Notes: a model not told the origin generated them from the sequence alone. A stretch of DNA of 64,000 nt from Rhodoblastus sp963704565 (GCA_963704565.1 OY969917.1:2356001-2420000); one strand, 5' to 3'. Positions 49,714-58,789 are shown, numbered from the stretch's first letter. A program made the numbers and translations.

Positions 49714-51435
49714 ATGTATGGACATGCGCCGTTCGGGTCTGAAGTCGAGCAACGGAAAGAGCGTCCGAATTTGCCAGCATCCGCCGCGAAACTCACGCCA
49801 AACGCCAAACGCCGCGCCCTGGGCAGGCGGCTATGCTTCGGCATCCTCGGCCTTTTCGCGCTGCTGACCCCCAAAGCGCTGGAATCCGCCGCCGCCAACG
49901 GCGACACCCGCACCATCTATCTCTATCACGCCCACCGCAAGGATTCGATCGCCGCGACCTTCCGCGTCAACGGCCATTACGACGCGGCGGCGCTGAAGCA
50001 GCTGAACTGGTTTCTGCGCGACTGGCGCAACGACAAGGAAACCAACATGGACCCACGGCTGTTCGACGTGCTGTGGGAGGCCTATCGCGGCGCCGGCCGC
50101 ATGGGGCCGGACGATCCGGTCACCGTGCTCTCCGCCTATCGCAGCCCGGAGACCAACGCCATGCTGCGCCGGCGCTCGCATCGCGTCGCCGAACATTCGC
50201 AGCACATGCTCGGCAAGGCGATGGACACCACCATCAACGGCCTGTCGATGGAAAAGCTGCGCGAGATCGGCATGCGCATGCAGCGCGGCGGCGTCGGCTA
50301 TTATCCCAATCTCGATTTCGTCCATCTCGACGTCGGCGGCGTGCGGCATTGGCCGCGCATGACCTATGACCAGCTCGCGCGCCTTTTTCCCGACGGCAAG
50401 ACGGTGTTCATCGCCGCCAATGGCAAGACCCTGCCCGGCTATGACCAGGCGCGCGCAGAGATTCTGGCGCGCGGCGGCGAGGCGCCGACCGTCGAGGAAG
50501 CCAGCTCCGGCGGCATATTCGGCTTTTTCGCCCGTTTGTTCGGCGGCGGCGCCGACGAACAGGAGGACCGCCAGAACGGCGGCGGCGCGGCGCCGACCGC
50601 CGTCGCGTCGGTGGAGACGGATTCGGGCCAGGCGGACGAGCCGCCGCCGCGCCAGATGATGGCCAGTGCGGAAGCCAATCTGCCGCGCGGCGAAACCTAT
50701 ATGGGCGCGCCGGACAGCCCCGGCCCCGGCCGTCAGGCGATCGAACCGCAGCAGGCCGCGCCGCAGCCCGAATCCCAACCGGCGCAGCCCGAGTCCCAAC
50801 CGGCGCGGCAAGCGCAAGCCCCCGTCCCGACGCCCCCCGAAAAGCCCGCGCAACTGGGCGAGCCGGCGCAAACGGCCGACGCCGCGGCTCCGGCGCTGGC
50901 GCTCGACATGCCCATGCCGCCGCGCCGCCCCGACGATCTCGTCGCCGCGCTCGACGCCCCGCTGCCGCCGCCGCGCCCGGCCGAACTGGCCGCGCTGCCC
51001 GACGTGATCCGCAGCGGCTCGGTCCTGGACGCGCCGCTGCCCCTGCGCCTCAGCGCCGCTGAAACGGAGCCGGGTTCCGCGACCCTTGCTTATGCGCCGC
51101 CGCCGCCCATCGCCGCGCCCCTGCCGCCGCCACGCCCGCCCATGCCCTCTTTGCGCGACGCGGCCAGCGGCAAGGCGGCGGCGCGCCGCGCCGCCAATGA
51201 GATCGCGCGCGCCATGGTCCCGGCCCGCCTCGACCGCGCCGCGCTCGCGGCCCTTTCGGCGCCGACGCCCCAGGACCGGGCGCCTTCCGCCGCCCGCGCC
51301 GGTTTCGCGCCGGCGCTGCGCGCCGCCTCGCGGTTCAATCCTTTCGCCGACAATATCGCCGAGGACGGCGTCCAGACCGGCTTCAAGCCCCGGCCGACAC
51401 GGCTGAGCGCCAATGCTTTCTCGCAGCCAAATTGA
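49714..51435 (+). CDS. DUF882 (YcbK/peptidase M15-like) protein with long disordered tail
   Basis: About 573 residues. A signal-anchor (RRLCFGILGLFALLTPKAL) precedes a DUF882 domain with LSAYRSPETNAMLRRRS, HMLGKAMDTTI and FVHLDVGGVRHW; the His/Asp/His set matches the M15-like zinc site. After residue 280 the protein is a roughly 290-residue Pro/Ala/Gln-rich tail with repeated LDAPLPPPRPAEL-like segments. The start is uncertain: ATG 49714 or TTG 49771 (preceded by GGAAAGAG), the latter giving a tidier signal. It follows the L,D-transpeptidase and probably acts on peptidoglycan. Confidence 0.82.
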   Translation: MYGHAPFGSEVEQRKERPNLPASAAKLTPNAKRRALGRRLCFGILGLFALLTPKALESAAANGDTRTIYLYHAHRKDSIAATFRVNGHYDAAALKQLNWFLRDWRNDKETNMDPRLFDVLWEAYRGAGRMGPDDPVTVLSAYRSPETNAMLRRRSHRVAEHSQHMLGKAMDTTINGLSMEKLREIGMRMQRGGVGYYPNLDFVHLDVGGVRHWPRMTYDQLARLFPDGKTVFIAANGKTLPGYDQARAEILARGGEAPTVEEASSGGIFGFFARLFGGGADEQEDRQNGGGAAPTAVASVETDSGQADEPPPRQMMASAEANLPRGETYMGAPDSPGPGRQAIEPQQAAPQPESQPAQPESQPARQAQAPVPTPPEKPAQLGEPAQTADAAAPALALDMPMPPRRPDDLVAALDAPLPPPRPAELAALPDVIRSGSVLDAPLPLRLSAAETEPGSATLAYAPPPPIAAPLPPPRPPMPSLRDAASGKAAARRAANEIARAMVPARLDRAALAALSAPTPQDRAPSAARAGFAPALRAASRFNPFADNIAEDGVQTGFKPRPTRLSANAFSQPN

Positions 51436-51586
51436 GCGTCCCGCCCGCTCATAGTTAATGCACTGTCAACACACGTGATTTATCTTTGCGGTAAGCGGGA
51501 GGCGATTTGCTCCCGCCACGAAGCGCGCCGAGGCCCCCGCGAATTTCGAACGGCTTCCGCGCTCTTCCGACCCGGAACGTCGCGCC

Positions 51587-51787
51587 ATGATTCTCGACCC
51601 GATCAAAGCCAGCGATTTCGCCCAGGCGCGCCCGCGCGGCCGCAATCCCGCCGCCTGTCAATTGCGCCCGCTGTTGCGGCTCTCCCTCCTGGTCGCGATC
51701 GCGATCGGGCTGGTCTCGGTGACCGTCAATCCAAGCCGGTTGATGACCGCTGGCGCCGAAACCGCGCGAAACGCCAATCCGGTCTGA
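51587..51787 (+). CDS. possible small membrane protein, 66 residues
   Basis: MILDPIKASDFAQARPRG leads to one hydrophobic helix (LLRLSLLVAIAIGLVSVTV) and a short tail. It lies between the DUF882 and SGNH genes on the same strand. No strong ribosome-binding site is seen and I recognise no family. Confidence 0.4.
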   Translation: MILDPIKASDFAQARPRGRNPAACQLRPLLRLSLLVAIAIGLVSVTVNPSRLMTAGAETARNANPV

Positions 51788-51847
51788 TTTCCCGCCCCTG
51801 ATTTCCCGCCCCTCGCCGGGCGCAACGGAATCGGCTAGACTAAAAAT

Positions 51848-53032
51848 ATGCCGTCCGCTCGCCGCCAGAAAGATTCGGGCTCGTCCCGCGCCGCGCCTGT
51901 TCGCGCGTTCGTCGCTTTGCTGCTGGCGCTGGGCCTTTGCGCCGCATGGGCGCCGCCGGCCTTGGCGCAAAACCCGATCGCCGATTTTTTCGGCTCTCTG
52001 TTCACCCCCCGCCGCGCCAATCCCCCCGCCGAGCGCCGCCCGCATAAACGCTATCGGCGACCGCCGACAACGGTGGTCCGGCGTGGGCCGAACGGCGAAG
52101 CGGCGCCGCAACCCGCGCCCGCCGCCCCGGCCGAAGCGCCCAAGGCGCCGCCGAGCTTCTTCATCGCCGTGATCGGCGACAGCCAGGCCAATCTGCTGGC
52201 GGACGGCCTCGCCCAGGTTCTCGCCGACGATCCGAGGGTCGCGATCCTCGATCGGGCCAAGGACGACACCGGTCTGGTGCGCGACGATTTCTACGATTGG
52301 CGCGCGGCGGCCAAGGCTTTGGCGGACGGGCCGCAGCATATCGATGTCGCGGTGATCCAGATCGGCATCAACGACAACCAGAAATTCCGCCAGCCGGACC
52401 TGCGCGGCCTCGACCCGCTGAGCAAGCCGTTCAACGACATCTACGCCAAAAGGGTCGAGGAGCTGGCCAGGATTTTCCGCGACAAGCATATTCCGGTGAT
52501 CTGGGTCGGCCTGCCGATCATGCGCAGCCACACCCTGTCCAACGCCGCCTTGGTGTTCAACGACATCGATCGCCAATATGCCGAGGCGCAGGGCGCGCAT
52601 TACGTCGATCTGTGGGAGGCGTTTTCCGACGAGAATTCCGCTTTCCGCGCTTCCGGCCCCGACATCAATGGCGTGATCGTGCGGCTGCGCTCGGTGGACG
52701 GCGTCCATTTCAACAAGGCCGGCGCCGTCAAGGCGGCGCATTTCGTCGAGCCCGAAATCCGCAAGATCATCGAGGCCGCGCTGAAGCCGCCGGAGATTCC
52801 CACGCAGCCCGCGACGCCCTCGACAACTCCGGGAGCGCCCGCGACGCTTCCCGCCGCGCCCCCTCAGGCGCCGGCGCCGAAACCGATCGCCGGCAAGGTC
52901 GAGAGCCTGACCGCCGCCGCCGTTTCGCCCGGCGGCGCGCTCGCCGCCGCGCCCTCCGGGCCGCCGGTCGCGCCGGACGCCGCGCCGGTCCAGCCCGGCC
53001 GCGCCGACGATTTCAGCTGGCCGGCGAAATAG
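51848..53032 (+). CDS. SGNH/GDSL-hydrolase-like protein (DUF459)
   Basis: A 394-residue exported protein: signal segment VRAFVALLLALGLCAAWAPPALA, a Pro/Arg-rich linker, then a SGNH-fold domain with block I FFIAVIGDSQANLLADGL, a VIQIGINDNQ block III-like Asn, and the catalytic Asp-His pair in RSVDGVHFNKAGAVKAA. The C-terminal tail (from about residue 315) is Pro/Ala-rich. Such proteins are proposed to act on cell-envelope acyl or acetyl groups. It overlaps the convergent MaoC gene by 20 bases. Confidence 0.85.
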   Translation: MPSARRQKDSGSSRAAPVRAFVALLLALGLCAAWAPPALAQNPIADFFGSLFTPRRANPPAERRPHKRYRRPPTTVVRRGPNGEAAPQPAPAAPAEAPKAPPSFFIAVIGDSQANLLADGLAQVLADDPRVAILDRAKDDTGLVRDDFYDWRAAAKALADGPQHIDVAVIQIGINDNQKFRQPDLRGLDPLSKPFNDIYAKRVEELARIFRDKHIPVIWVGLPIMRSHTLSNAALVFNDIDRQYAEAQGAHYVDLWEAFSDENSAFRASGPDINGVIVRLRSVDGVHFNKAGAVKAAHFVEPEIRKIIEAALKPPEIPTQPATPSTTPGAPATLPAAPPQAPAPKPIAGKVESLTAAAVSPGGALAAAPSGPPVAPDAAPVQPGRADDFSWPAK

Positions 53033-54002
53033 GCGCGAAGATCGAGGCGTAAAATTCGAGCGCGACATCGCCGCGCTGGTTGACGCCGAGATTGCGGGCG
53101 GTGATGAGGCCCAAGCCCGCCTTCGAGGTTTCCCGCTTGGCGATGACCTGGGTCGAAAACGAAATCCGGTCGCCGGCCAGCACCGGCTTGCGCCAGAGCA
53201 TGTCGCGAAAGCCCGGCGAGGCGCGGCTCTGCAACAGGCCGAGCCGCTGGCGCGTCGCGACGAAATGGCTCATCCAGCACGAAGCGGTGTGGAGGCCGGC
53301 GGCCGACATCGCGCCGAGCACATGGGCGCGCCCCGCCGCCTCGTCGATGTGAAAAGGCGCGGGATCGTATTTCAGCGCATAATCGCGAATGAGTTCGGCG
53401 GTGAACAGGGTTTCGCCCAATTCGGCGAAAGCCCCGACCCTGGCGCGGGCGAAATCGTCGGGCATGGCGCCGGCCGGATCGTCGATGCGCTCGGGCAAAG
53501 GCGGCGCGGGCGCGCGGCGCGGCGCGGTCACGGCGGCGGCGTTGGCCACTTGGCGCCGTTCGCGGCGTCCGAACAGCATCGAGGCCGTCTGGGTCATCAC
53601 CTCCTGGCCGCGCCGGTCGCGCAGCGACGTGGCGAAAGCGACGATCCCGGCGTCGGGGCGCGAGCGCGCGTCGCTTTTGGCGACGGTGATCGTCCGGGCG
53701 GTCAGCCGGTCGCCCGCCCGCACCGGCGCGAGCCAGCGATTGTCCTCTATGCCCAAGCCGGCCAGAACCGAACTGGCGCCGAGCCAGTCATCGATCATCA
53801 TCCGCGTCAGCGCCGAGCAAACCTGCCAGCCCGAAGCCGAGAGACCGCCCAGAATCGAATCCTTCGCGGATTCGGCGTCGAGGTGGAACGGCTGCGGGTC
53901 GTAAGCGGCGGCGAAAGCCAGAAGCTCGGCTTCGTCGATGGCGTAATCGCCATATTCGCGCGCCTCTCCAACCTGAAAATCCTCGAACGCAACAAATTTC
54001 AT
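53013..54002 (-). CDS. double MaoC-domain (hot-dog) protein
   Basis: A 329-residue protein formed of two hot-dog domains in tandem. The N-terminal half starts KFVAFEDFQVGEAREYGDY and has YDPQPFHLDAESAKDSILGG, the hydratase-like Asp/His motif. The second half repeats it as YDPAPFHIDEAAGRAHVLGA with LRDMLWRKPVLAGDRISF, the MaoC signature. The start is ATG 54002 with GGAGG at good spacing; a further ATG at 54014 is spaced too closely. It may be an enoyl-CoA hydratase. The start is divergent from the small RNA and mtnP. Confidence 0.87.
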   Translation of the reverse strand: MKFVAFEDFQVGEAREYGDYAIDEAELLAFAAAYDPQPFHLDAESAKDSILGGLSASGWQVCSALTRMMIDDWLGASSVLAGLGIEDNRWLAPVRAGDRLTARTITVAKSDARSRPDAGIVAFATSLRDRRGQEVMTQTASMLFGRRERRQVANAAAVTAPRRAPAPPLPERIDDPAGAMPDDFARARVGAFAELGETLFTAELIRDYALKYDPAPFHIDEAAGRAHVLGAMSAAGLHTASCWMSHFVATRQRLGLLQSRASPGFRDMLWRKPVLAGDRISFSTQVIAKRETSKAGLGLITARNLGVNQRGDVALEFYASIFAPISPAS

Positions 54003-54115
54003 CGCGGCCTCCATTGGTTAGAGGGACTTTGCCGCCAACTCGGGTGTCCGACAATGGCGCAAATGCGCAAAGTGAGTTATGCAATGGTCGCATGGCTGCT
54101 TCGCGGTTTGCGAAG

Positions 54116-54144
54116 TTGTGCTGCGCTGCACAATCTCGCATAAA
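54116..54144 (+). promoter_or_regulatory. candidate promoter of the small RNA
   Basis: -35 TTGTGC (54116-54121), 17-base spacer, -10 CATAAA (54139-54144). The region overlaps an imperfect palindrome TTGTGCTGCGCTGCACAA, a TGC-rich element that could be an operator. Confidence 0.45.
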
Positions 54145-54150
54145 GGTCTC

Positions 54151-54253
54151 ACTCCACAAACGGACCGGCTCTCCTCCCTTGCCGCATCCGGTGGAACCAA
54201 CTAGCTTAGCCTTTGTGCAAGCATCGCCGGACGTTCCCACGTCCGGCTTTTTT
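54151..54253 (+). ncRNA. candidate small RNA with anti-Shine-Dalgarno loop
   Basis: About 100 bases beginning near 54151. The hairpin ACCGG (54164-54168) / CCGGT (54188-54192) exposes CTCCTCCC (54171-54178) in its loop, the anti-SD motif typical of several alphaproteobacterial small RNAs. A single-stranded linker follows and then a strong intrinsic terminator. The terminator is on the plus strand although no plus-strand gene precedes it. The 5' end is uncertain. Confidence 0.6.
54226..54253 (+). terminator. intrinsic terminator of the small RNA
   Basis: Perfect 9-bp stem GCCGGACGT / ACGTCCGGC with loop TCCC, followed by TTTTTT (54248-54253). Confidence 0.85.
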
Positions 54254-54330
54254 CTTGTCCGGCGCTCTTGCCCGGCGGCGGCGCTTGCGCCAGTAATCCG
54301 GAAACTTGCTCATTCCAGGGAATCCGGCTC

Positions 54331-55209
54331 ATGACCAAAGCGCTTCTCGGCATTATCGGCGGATCGGGGGTCTATGACCTGCCGGGTCTCAAGGACGCGC
54401 GCGAGGAAATTGTCGCCACGCCCTGGGGCGAGCCCTCCGACGCCTTGCGCTTCGGCCGGATCGGGACGACGGAAGCGGTCTTCCTGCCCCGTCACGGACG
54501 CGGCCATCGCCTGTCGCCCTCCGGCATCAATTACCGCGCCAATATCGACGCCTTGAAGCGCGTCGGCGTCACTGACGTCATCTCGGTTTCGGCCTGCGGC
54601 TCGTTCCGCGAGGAATTGCCGCCCGGCCTGTTCGTCGCGGTGGACCAGTTCGTGGACCGCACCTTCGGCCGCCAGGCCTCCTTTTTCGAAAACGGCTGCG
54701 TCGCCCATGTCTCCATGGCTCACCCGGTCGCGCCCTTGCTGCAAAGCCGCATCGTCGCCGCCGCCCACGCCGAGACGATCGAGATCGTCAAAGGCGGAAC
54801 CTATGTCTGCATGGAGGGGCCGCAATTCTCGTCGCGCGCCGAATCGCTCGGCTACAAGGCCGCCGGCTATCATGTGATCGGCATGACCGCCTTGCCCGAG
54901 GCCAAGCTCGCCCGCGAGGCGGAAATGTCCTACGCCACCCTCGCCATGGTCACCGATTACGATTGCTGGCGCGAGGACGAGGCCGCCGTCCAGGTCCACG
55001 ATATTCTCCACGTCGTGCGCTCCAACGCCGACAAGGCCGCGCGTCTGCTCGCCCGGCTGATGCAGGATTTTCCCGCCAAACATCAGCCCTGCCCGATCGG
55101 CTCCGACCGCGCGCTGGACCACGCTTTGGTCACCGCGCGCGACGCCTGGAACCCGGAGCTGGTGAAAAAGCTCGACGCCATTCTCGCACGCGTGACGGCC
55201 AAGCGGTGA
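54331..55209 (+). CDS. mtnP: S-methyl-5'-thioadenosine phosphorylase
   Basis: A 292-residue purine-nucleoside-phosphorylase-fold enzyme that cleaves methylthioadenosine in methionine salvage. Family motifs are GIIGGSGVYDLPGL at the start, FLPRHGRGHRLSPSGINYRANIDAL (phosphate site), ACGSFREE and CMEGPQFSSRAES. The ATG at 54331 (MTKALLGII) is preferred to a longer frame that runs through the terminator. Its stop overlaps the GTG of the following GH3 gene by four bases. No other methionine-salvage genes are nearby. Confidence 0.94.
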   Translation: MTKALLGIIGGSGVYDLPGLKDAREEIVATPWGEPSDALRFGRIGTTEAVFLPRHGRGHRLSPSGINYRANIDALKRVGVTDVISVSACGSFREELPPGLFVAVDQFVDRTFGRQASFFENGCVAHVSMAHPVAPLLQSRIVAAAHAETIEIVKGGTYVCMEGPQFSSRAESLGYKAAGYHVIGMTALPEAKLAREAEMSYATLAMVTDYDCWREDEAAVQVHDILHVVRSNADKAARLLARLMQDFPAKHQPCPIGSDRALDHALVTARDAWNPELVKKLDAILARVTAKR

Positions 55210-57464
55210 ACGGACGCGCTTTCTCCCGGCGCGCCTTTCTCGCCGGCTCGGTGGCGCTGGCGCCGGTCGCGCGCGCGCTGGCTCAGGCGCGGGCGCAAGC
55301 CCCCGATCCGCATATCGAGGATCTGCTGCGCCAGATGACGCTGGAGGAGAAAGCCGCCCAGCTGACGATCTTCAGAAGCCCGACCGCCTCGGCCGCGATC
55401 AATCCGCAAGGCCCGCACGAGCCGACGCGCGAGGAAGCGCTCGCCGATGCGGGGCGCGGCATGGCGGCGGGCTATTTCAACGGGTTCGACCCCGCCTTCA
55501 ACCGGGCGCTGCAACAGCGCGCGGTCGAGGACTCGCGCCTGCGCATCCCGCTGATTTTCGCCGGCGACGTGATTCACGGGCTGAAGACGACCTTCCCCAT
55601 TCCGCTCGCCGAGGCTGCGAGCTTCGATCCGGAATTATGCCGGCGCACCGCCCGCGCTTCCGCCGAAGAGGCGAGCGCGCTCGGCTTGCATTGGACCTTC
55701 GCGCCGATGGTGGACATCGCCCGCGACGAGCGCTGGGGCCGGGTGATGGAAGGCGCCGGCGAAGACCCCTGGCTCGGCGCGCGGATCGCCGCCGCCCGCG
55801 TCCGCGGTTTCCAGGGCGACGACCTGCGCGCGGAAAATTCCCTGCTCGCCTGCCCCAAACATTTCGCCGGCTATGGCGGCGTCGAAGGCGGGATGGAATA
55901 TAACAGCGTCGAAATTTCCGAAACCGCCTTGCGGCAGGTTCATTTGCCGCCGTTCGAGGCGGCTTTCGCCGCCGGCGCGTTGACCACCATGACCGGCTTC
56001 AACGATGTCGCCGGCGTTCCCAGCACCGCCGACCGCCATTTGCTGACCGAAATCCTGCGCGAGGAATGGCGTTTCCCCGGCCTGGTCGTGTCCGATTTCC
56101 AGTCGGTGCGGGAGCTGATCCCTCACGGTTTCGCGGCCGATGAGGAAGACGCCGTGCTCAAGGCCTTCACCGCCGGCTGCGATGTCGCTTTGTCCGACGA
56201 CATCTATGTCCGTCATCTCCCGGCGCTGGTCCGCGACGGCCGCCTCGCCGAGGCGGCGCTGGACCAATCCGTGCGCCGCATGCTGCGCCTGAAAAAGGCG
56301 ATCGGCCTGTTCGAAAATCCCTACCGGTCGCTCGATCCCGGCCGCGCGGCGAAAGCCGCGCGCCGCCCCGAAGCGCTCGCGCTCGCCCGCGAGACGGCGC
56401 GCAAGTCGATCGTTCTGCTGAAAAACGAAAACAACCTGCTGCCGCTGCCGAAAACCGGGAAATCCCTGGCCTTCATCGGTCCCTTCGTCTCGGACAAAGA
56501 CCAGACCTTGGGCAACTGGTCGCTCAACGGCATGCCGGAGCTGGCGGTGTCGCTGGAGGAAGGCGTGCGCGCGGCGCTTTCCTCCGACGCGCGTTGCACG
56601 TTCACGCCGGGATGCGCGGCCGAAAGCGAAATTCCCGGCGGGATCGAGGCCGCCGTCCAGGCGGCGCGGGAGGCGGACATCGCCGTGCTTTATCTCGGCG
56701 AGACGGGCAAAATGTCGGGCGAATCCGCCGCGACCACTTCCATCGTCATTCCGCATTGCCAGCAGGCCCTGGCGGAGGCTGTCGCCGCGACCGGCAGGCC
56801 GCTGGTGGTCATCCTCAAGCACGGCAGGGCGCTGGCGCTCCAGGGCGCGGCGCGCGACGCCCCGGCGGTCCTGTGCTCCTGGTTTTTGGGTTCGGAATCG
56901 GGCCGCGCCCTCGCCGACATAGTGTTTGGCGATTTCGCGCCGCAGGGCCGCCTGCCGGTAAGCTTCCCGCGGGCGCCGGGGCAGGAGCCGTTCTATTACG
57001 ACCACCGCCCGACCGGCCGTCCGCAGATCGGCGACGTCACGGACTTCACGGCGCGCTATCGCGAGGTCGCCAACGAACCGCTTTTCGCCTTCGGCCACGG
57101 CCTGACTTTTTCGGTCCTCGATTATGGCGAGACCAAGCTGAGCGCGCCCCGCCTGAGCCGCGACGGCGCGCTGAAAATCTCGGCGCGAATCGTCAACCGG
57201 GGCGGGCGCGCCGCTCACGAAGTCGCGCAGCTCTATATCCACCGGCGCGTCGCCGCGATCACCCAGCCGGTGCGCCAGCTCAAGGGCGTCCAGCATGTCG
57301 CCCTGGCGCCGGGCGAGACGAAAGAGGTCGTGTTCGAATTGCGGCCGTCCGATCTTGCTTATGTCCAGCCCGATCTCTCGATGCGCGCCGACGCCGGCCT
57401 TTTCGACATATGGATCGCGCCGTCGGCCGTCGGCGGCCAAAAGGCAAGTTTTTCCCTGGACTGA
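55206..57464 (+). CDS. bglX: GH3 beta-glucosidase (BglX-like), Tat-exported
   Basis: A 752-residue glycoside hydrolase. The N-terminus reads VNGRAFSRRAFLAGSVALAP, a twin-arginine signal, so the folded protein is exported. The GH3 N-terminal barrel carries HWTFAPMVDIARDERWGRV, and the nucleophile Asp is in LVVSDFQSVREL. The C-terminal domain and a fibronectin-like domain (ISARIVNRGGRAAHEVAQLYI) follow. The start is GTG 55206, overlapping the mtnP stop as GTGA. The next gene is a sugar transporter, so the pair may use oligosaccharides. Confidence 0.92.
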   Translation: MNGRAFSRRAFLAGSVALAPVARALAQARAQAPDPHIEDLLRQMTLEEKAAQLTIFRSPTASAAINPQGPHEPTREEALADAGRGMAAGYFNGFDPAFNRALQQRAVEDSRLRIPLIFAGDVIHGLKTTFPIPLAEAASFDPELCRRTARASAEEASALGLHWTFAPMVDIARDERWGRVMEGAGEDPWLGARIAAARVRGFQGDDLRAENSLLACPKHFAGYGGVEGGMEYNSVEISETALRQVHLPPFEAAFAAGALTTMTGFNDVAGVPSTADRHLLTEILREEWRFPGLVVSDFQSVRELIPHGFAADEEDAVLKAFTAGCDVALSDDIYVRHLPALVRDGRLAEAALDQSVRRMLRLKKAIGLFENPYRSLDPGRAAKAARRPEALALARETARKSIVLLKNENNLLPLPKTGKSLAFIGPFVSDKDQTLGNWSLNGMPELAVSLEEGVRAALSSDARCTFTPGCAAESEIPGGIEAAVQAAREADIAVLYLGETGKMSGESAATTSIVIPHCQQALAEAVAATGRPLVVILKHGRALALQGAARDAPAVLCSWFLGSESGRALADIVFGDFAPQGRLPVSFPRAPGQEPFYYDHRPTGRPQIGDVTDFTARYREVANEPLFAFGHGLTFSVLDYGETKLSAPRLSRDGALKISARIVNRGGRAAHEVAQLYIHRRVAAITQPVRQLKGVQHVALAPGETKEVVFELRPSDLAYVQPDLSMRADAGLFDIWIAPSAVGGQKASFSLD

Positions 57465-57496
57465 ACACTAATTTTTCCCTCTTTGCTCCCAAGCCG

Positions 57497-58789
57497 ATGG
57501 CCCGAATGTCCTCGAATGTCGTGAAACGCGCTTCCCCAGCCGATGAGGTCACCGCCGTCGACGCGCCGGAATTGCGCGTCTTCGTCATGGCCCTGTTTTT
57601 CATCTTTGGCGGGATCACCAGCCTCAACGATGTGATCATCCCCAAGCTGAAAGAGCTGTTTTCGCTCGACCATATGCAGGCCATGCTGGTGCAGTCGGCC
57701 TTTTTCGCCGCTTATTTCACCATTTCCCTGCCGGGCGCGGCTCTGGTGCGGCGGCTGGGCTATATGCGCGGCGCCGTCGCCGGCCTGGCGCTGATGATGC
57801 TCGGCTGCCTGTTGTTCGTCCCGGTCTCGGCCAGCCCTCGTTTCGGCCTGTTCCTCGCGGCGCTTTTCGTGCTGGCGAGCGGCGTCACCGTCGTCCAGGT
57901 GGTCGCCAATCCGCTGATTTCCCTGCTCGGCCCGCCGCAAACCGCGCATAGCCGGCTGACCTTCGCGCAAGCTTTCAACGCGCTGGGCACCACCGTCTTT
58001 CCTTTTTTCGGCGCGATCATCATGCTCGGCCGCCTCGCCCATGAAAGCGCCACGCAGCTTTCCGGCCCCGCGCTCGACGCCTATCGCGCCGCCGAAACGC
58101 AAGCCGTGGCGCGCTCCTATCTCGGGCTCGCGGCGGCGCTCGCGATCATCGCCGGCGCGGTCTGGCTCCATCGCGACCGGCTCAAGGGCGAACGCCACGA
58201 CGCCGCCTCGGTCTTTTCCGGCTTCGACCTGTTGAAACGGGCGCGTTTCGCTTTCGGGACCGCCGCGATCTTCCTCTATGTCGGGGCGGAAGTGGCGATC
58301 GGCTCGCTGATCGTGCTCTATCTCGAACAAAGCCATGTGCTCGGGCTCGACCAACAATCGGCCGGCAAGCTCATTCCGCTTTACTGGGGCGGCGCGCTGA
58401 TCGGGCGCTTCATCGGCTCTGCCGTCCTGCGGCTGACCAGTCCCGGCAAGGCTCTGGCCTTCAACGCGCTTGGCGCCATGGCGCTGATCCTGATTTCGGC
58501 CAATGCGACCGGGGCTCTCGCCGGCTACAGCCTGCTCGCCATCGGCCTGATGAATTCGATCATGTTCCCGACCATTTTCAGCCTCGCCAGCGAGGGGCTG
58601 GGGACGCGGGCGGCGGAAGGATCGGGAATTCTCTGCGTGGCGATCGTCGGCGGCGCGGTGATCCCGCCGCTGACCGGCCGCATCGCCGACCTCTCGGGAA
58701 GCCTGTCGGTCGCCCTCGCTTTGCCGGCTTTATGCTATGCGATCATCGCCGCATTCGGCTTTTTCGCGCGCCGGCCGGCCGCCGCGTGA
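57497..58789 (+). CDS. FucP/GluP-type MFS sugar transporter
   Basis: A 430-residue major-facilitator transporter with 12 helices, of the FucP/GluP sugar:H+ symporter family. Family landmarks are FFIFGGITSLNDVIIPKLKE in helix 1, QSAFFAAYFTISLPGAALVRRLGY, NPLISLLGPPQTAHSRLTFAQAFNALGTT and GLMNSIMFPTIFSLA. It follows the GH3 gene by 32 bases, suggesting uptake of the sugar released by it. No strong ribosome-binding site precedes ATG 57497; ATG 57506 is an alternative. Confidence 0.88.
   Translation: MARMSSNVVKRASPADEVTAVDAPELRVFVMALFFIFGGITSLNDVIIPKLKELFSLDHMQAMLVQSAFFAAYFTISLPGAALVRRLGYMRGAVAGLALMMLGCLLFVPVSASPRFGLFLAALFVLASGVTVVQVVANPLISLLGPPQTAHSRLTFAQAFNALGTTVFPFFGAIIMLGRLAHESATQLSGPALDAYRAAETQAVARSYLGLAAALAIIAGAVWLHRDRLKGERHDAASVFSGFDLLKRARFAFGTAAIFLYVGAEVAIGSLIVLYLEQSHVLGLDQQSAGKLIPLYWGGALIGRFIGSAVLRLTSPGKALAFNALGAMALILISANATGALAGYSLLAIGLMNSIMFPTIFSLASEGLGTRAAEGSGILCVAIVGGAVIPPLTGRIADLSGSLSVALALPALCYAIIAAFGFFARRPAAA

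Larger units (their letters stand above)
54003..54330. other. intergenic region between the MaoC gene and mtnP
   Basis: It holds the candidate small RNA with its promoter and terminator, plus paired segments 54071-54082 and 54138-54153 that can form a 12-bp stem with a four-base bulge. No protein gene seen. Confidence 0.6.

Noticed and set aside
55635..57440. 601-residue minus-strand frame over the GH3 gene
   Set aside because: Arg/Asp-rich shadow; no promoter or ribosome-binding site.
54963..57464. 833-residue GH3 protein starting inside mtnP
   Set aside because: Upstream part is mtnP in another frame; the Tat signal begins at GTG 55206.
56594..58789. 731-residue MFS protein starting inside the GH3 gene
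   Set aside because: The first 300 residues are a shadow of the GH3 gene; the transporter begins at 57497.
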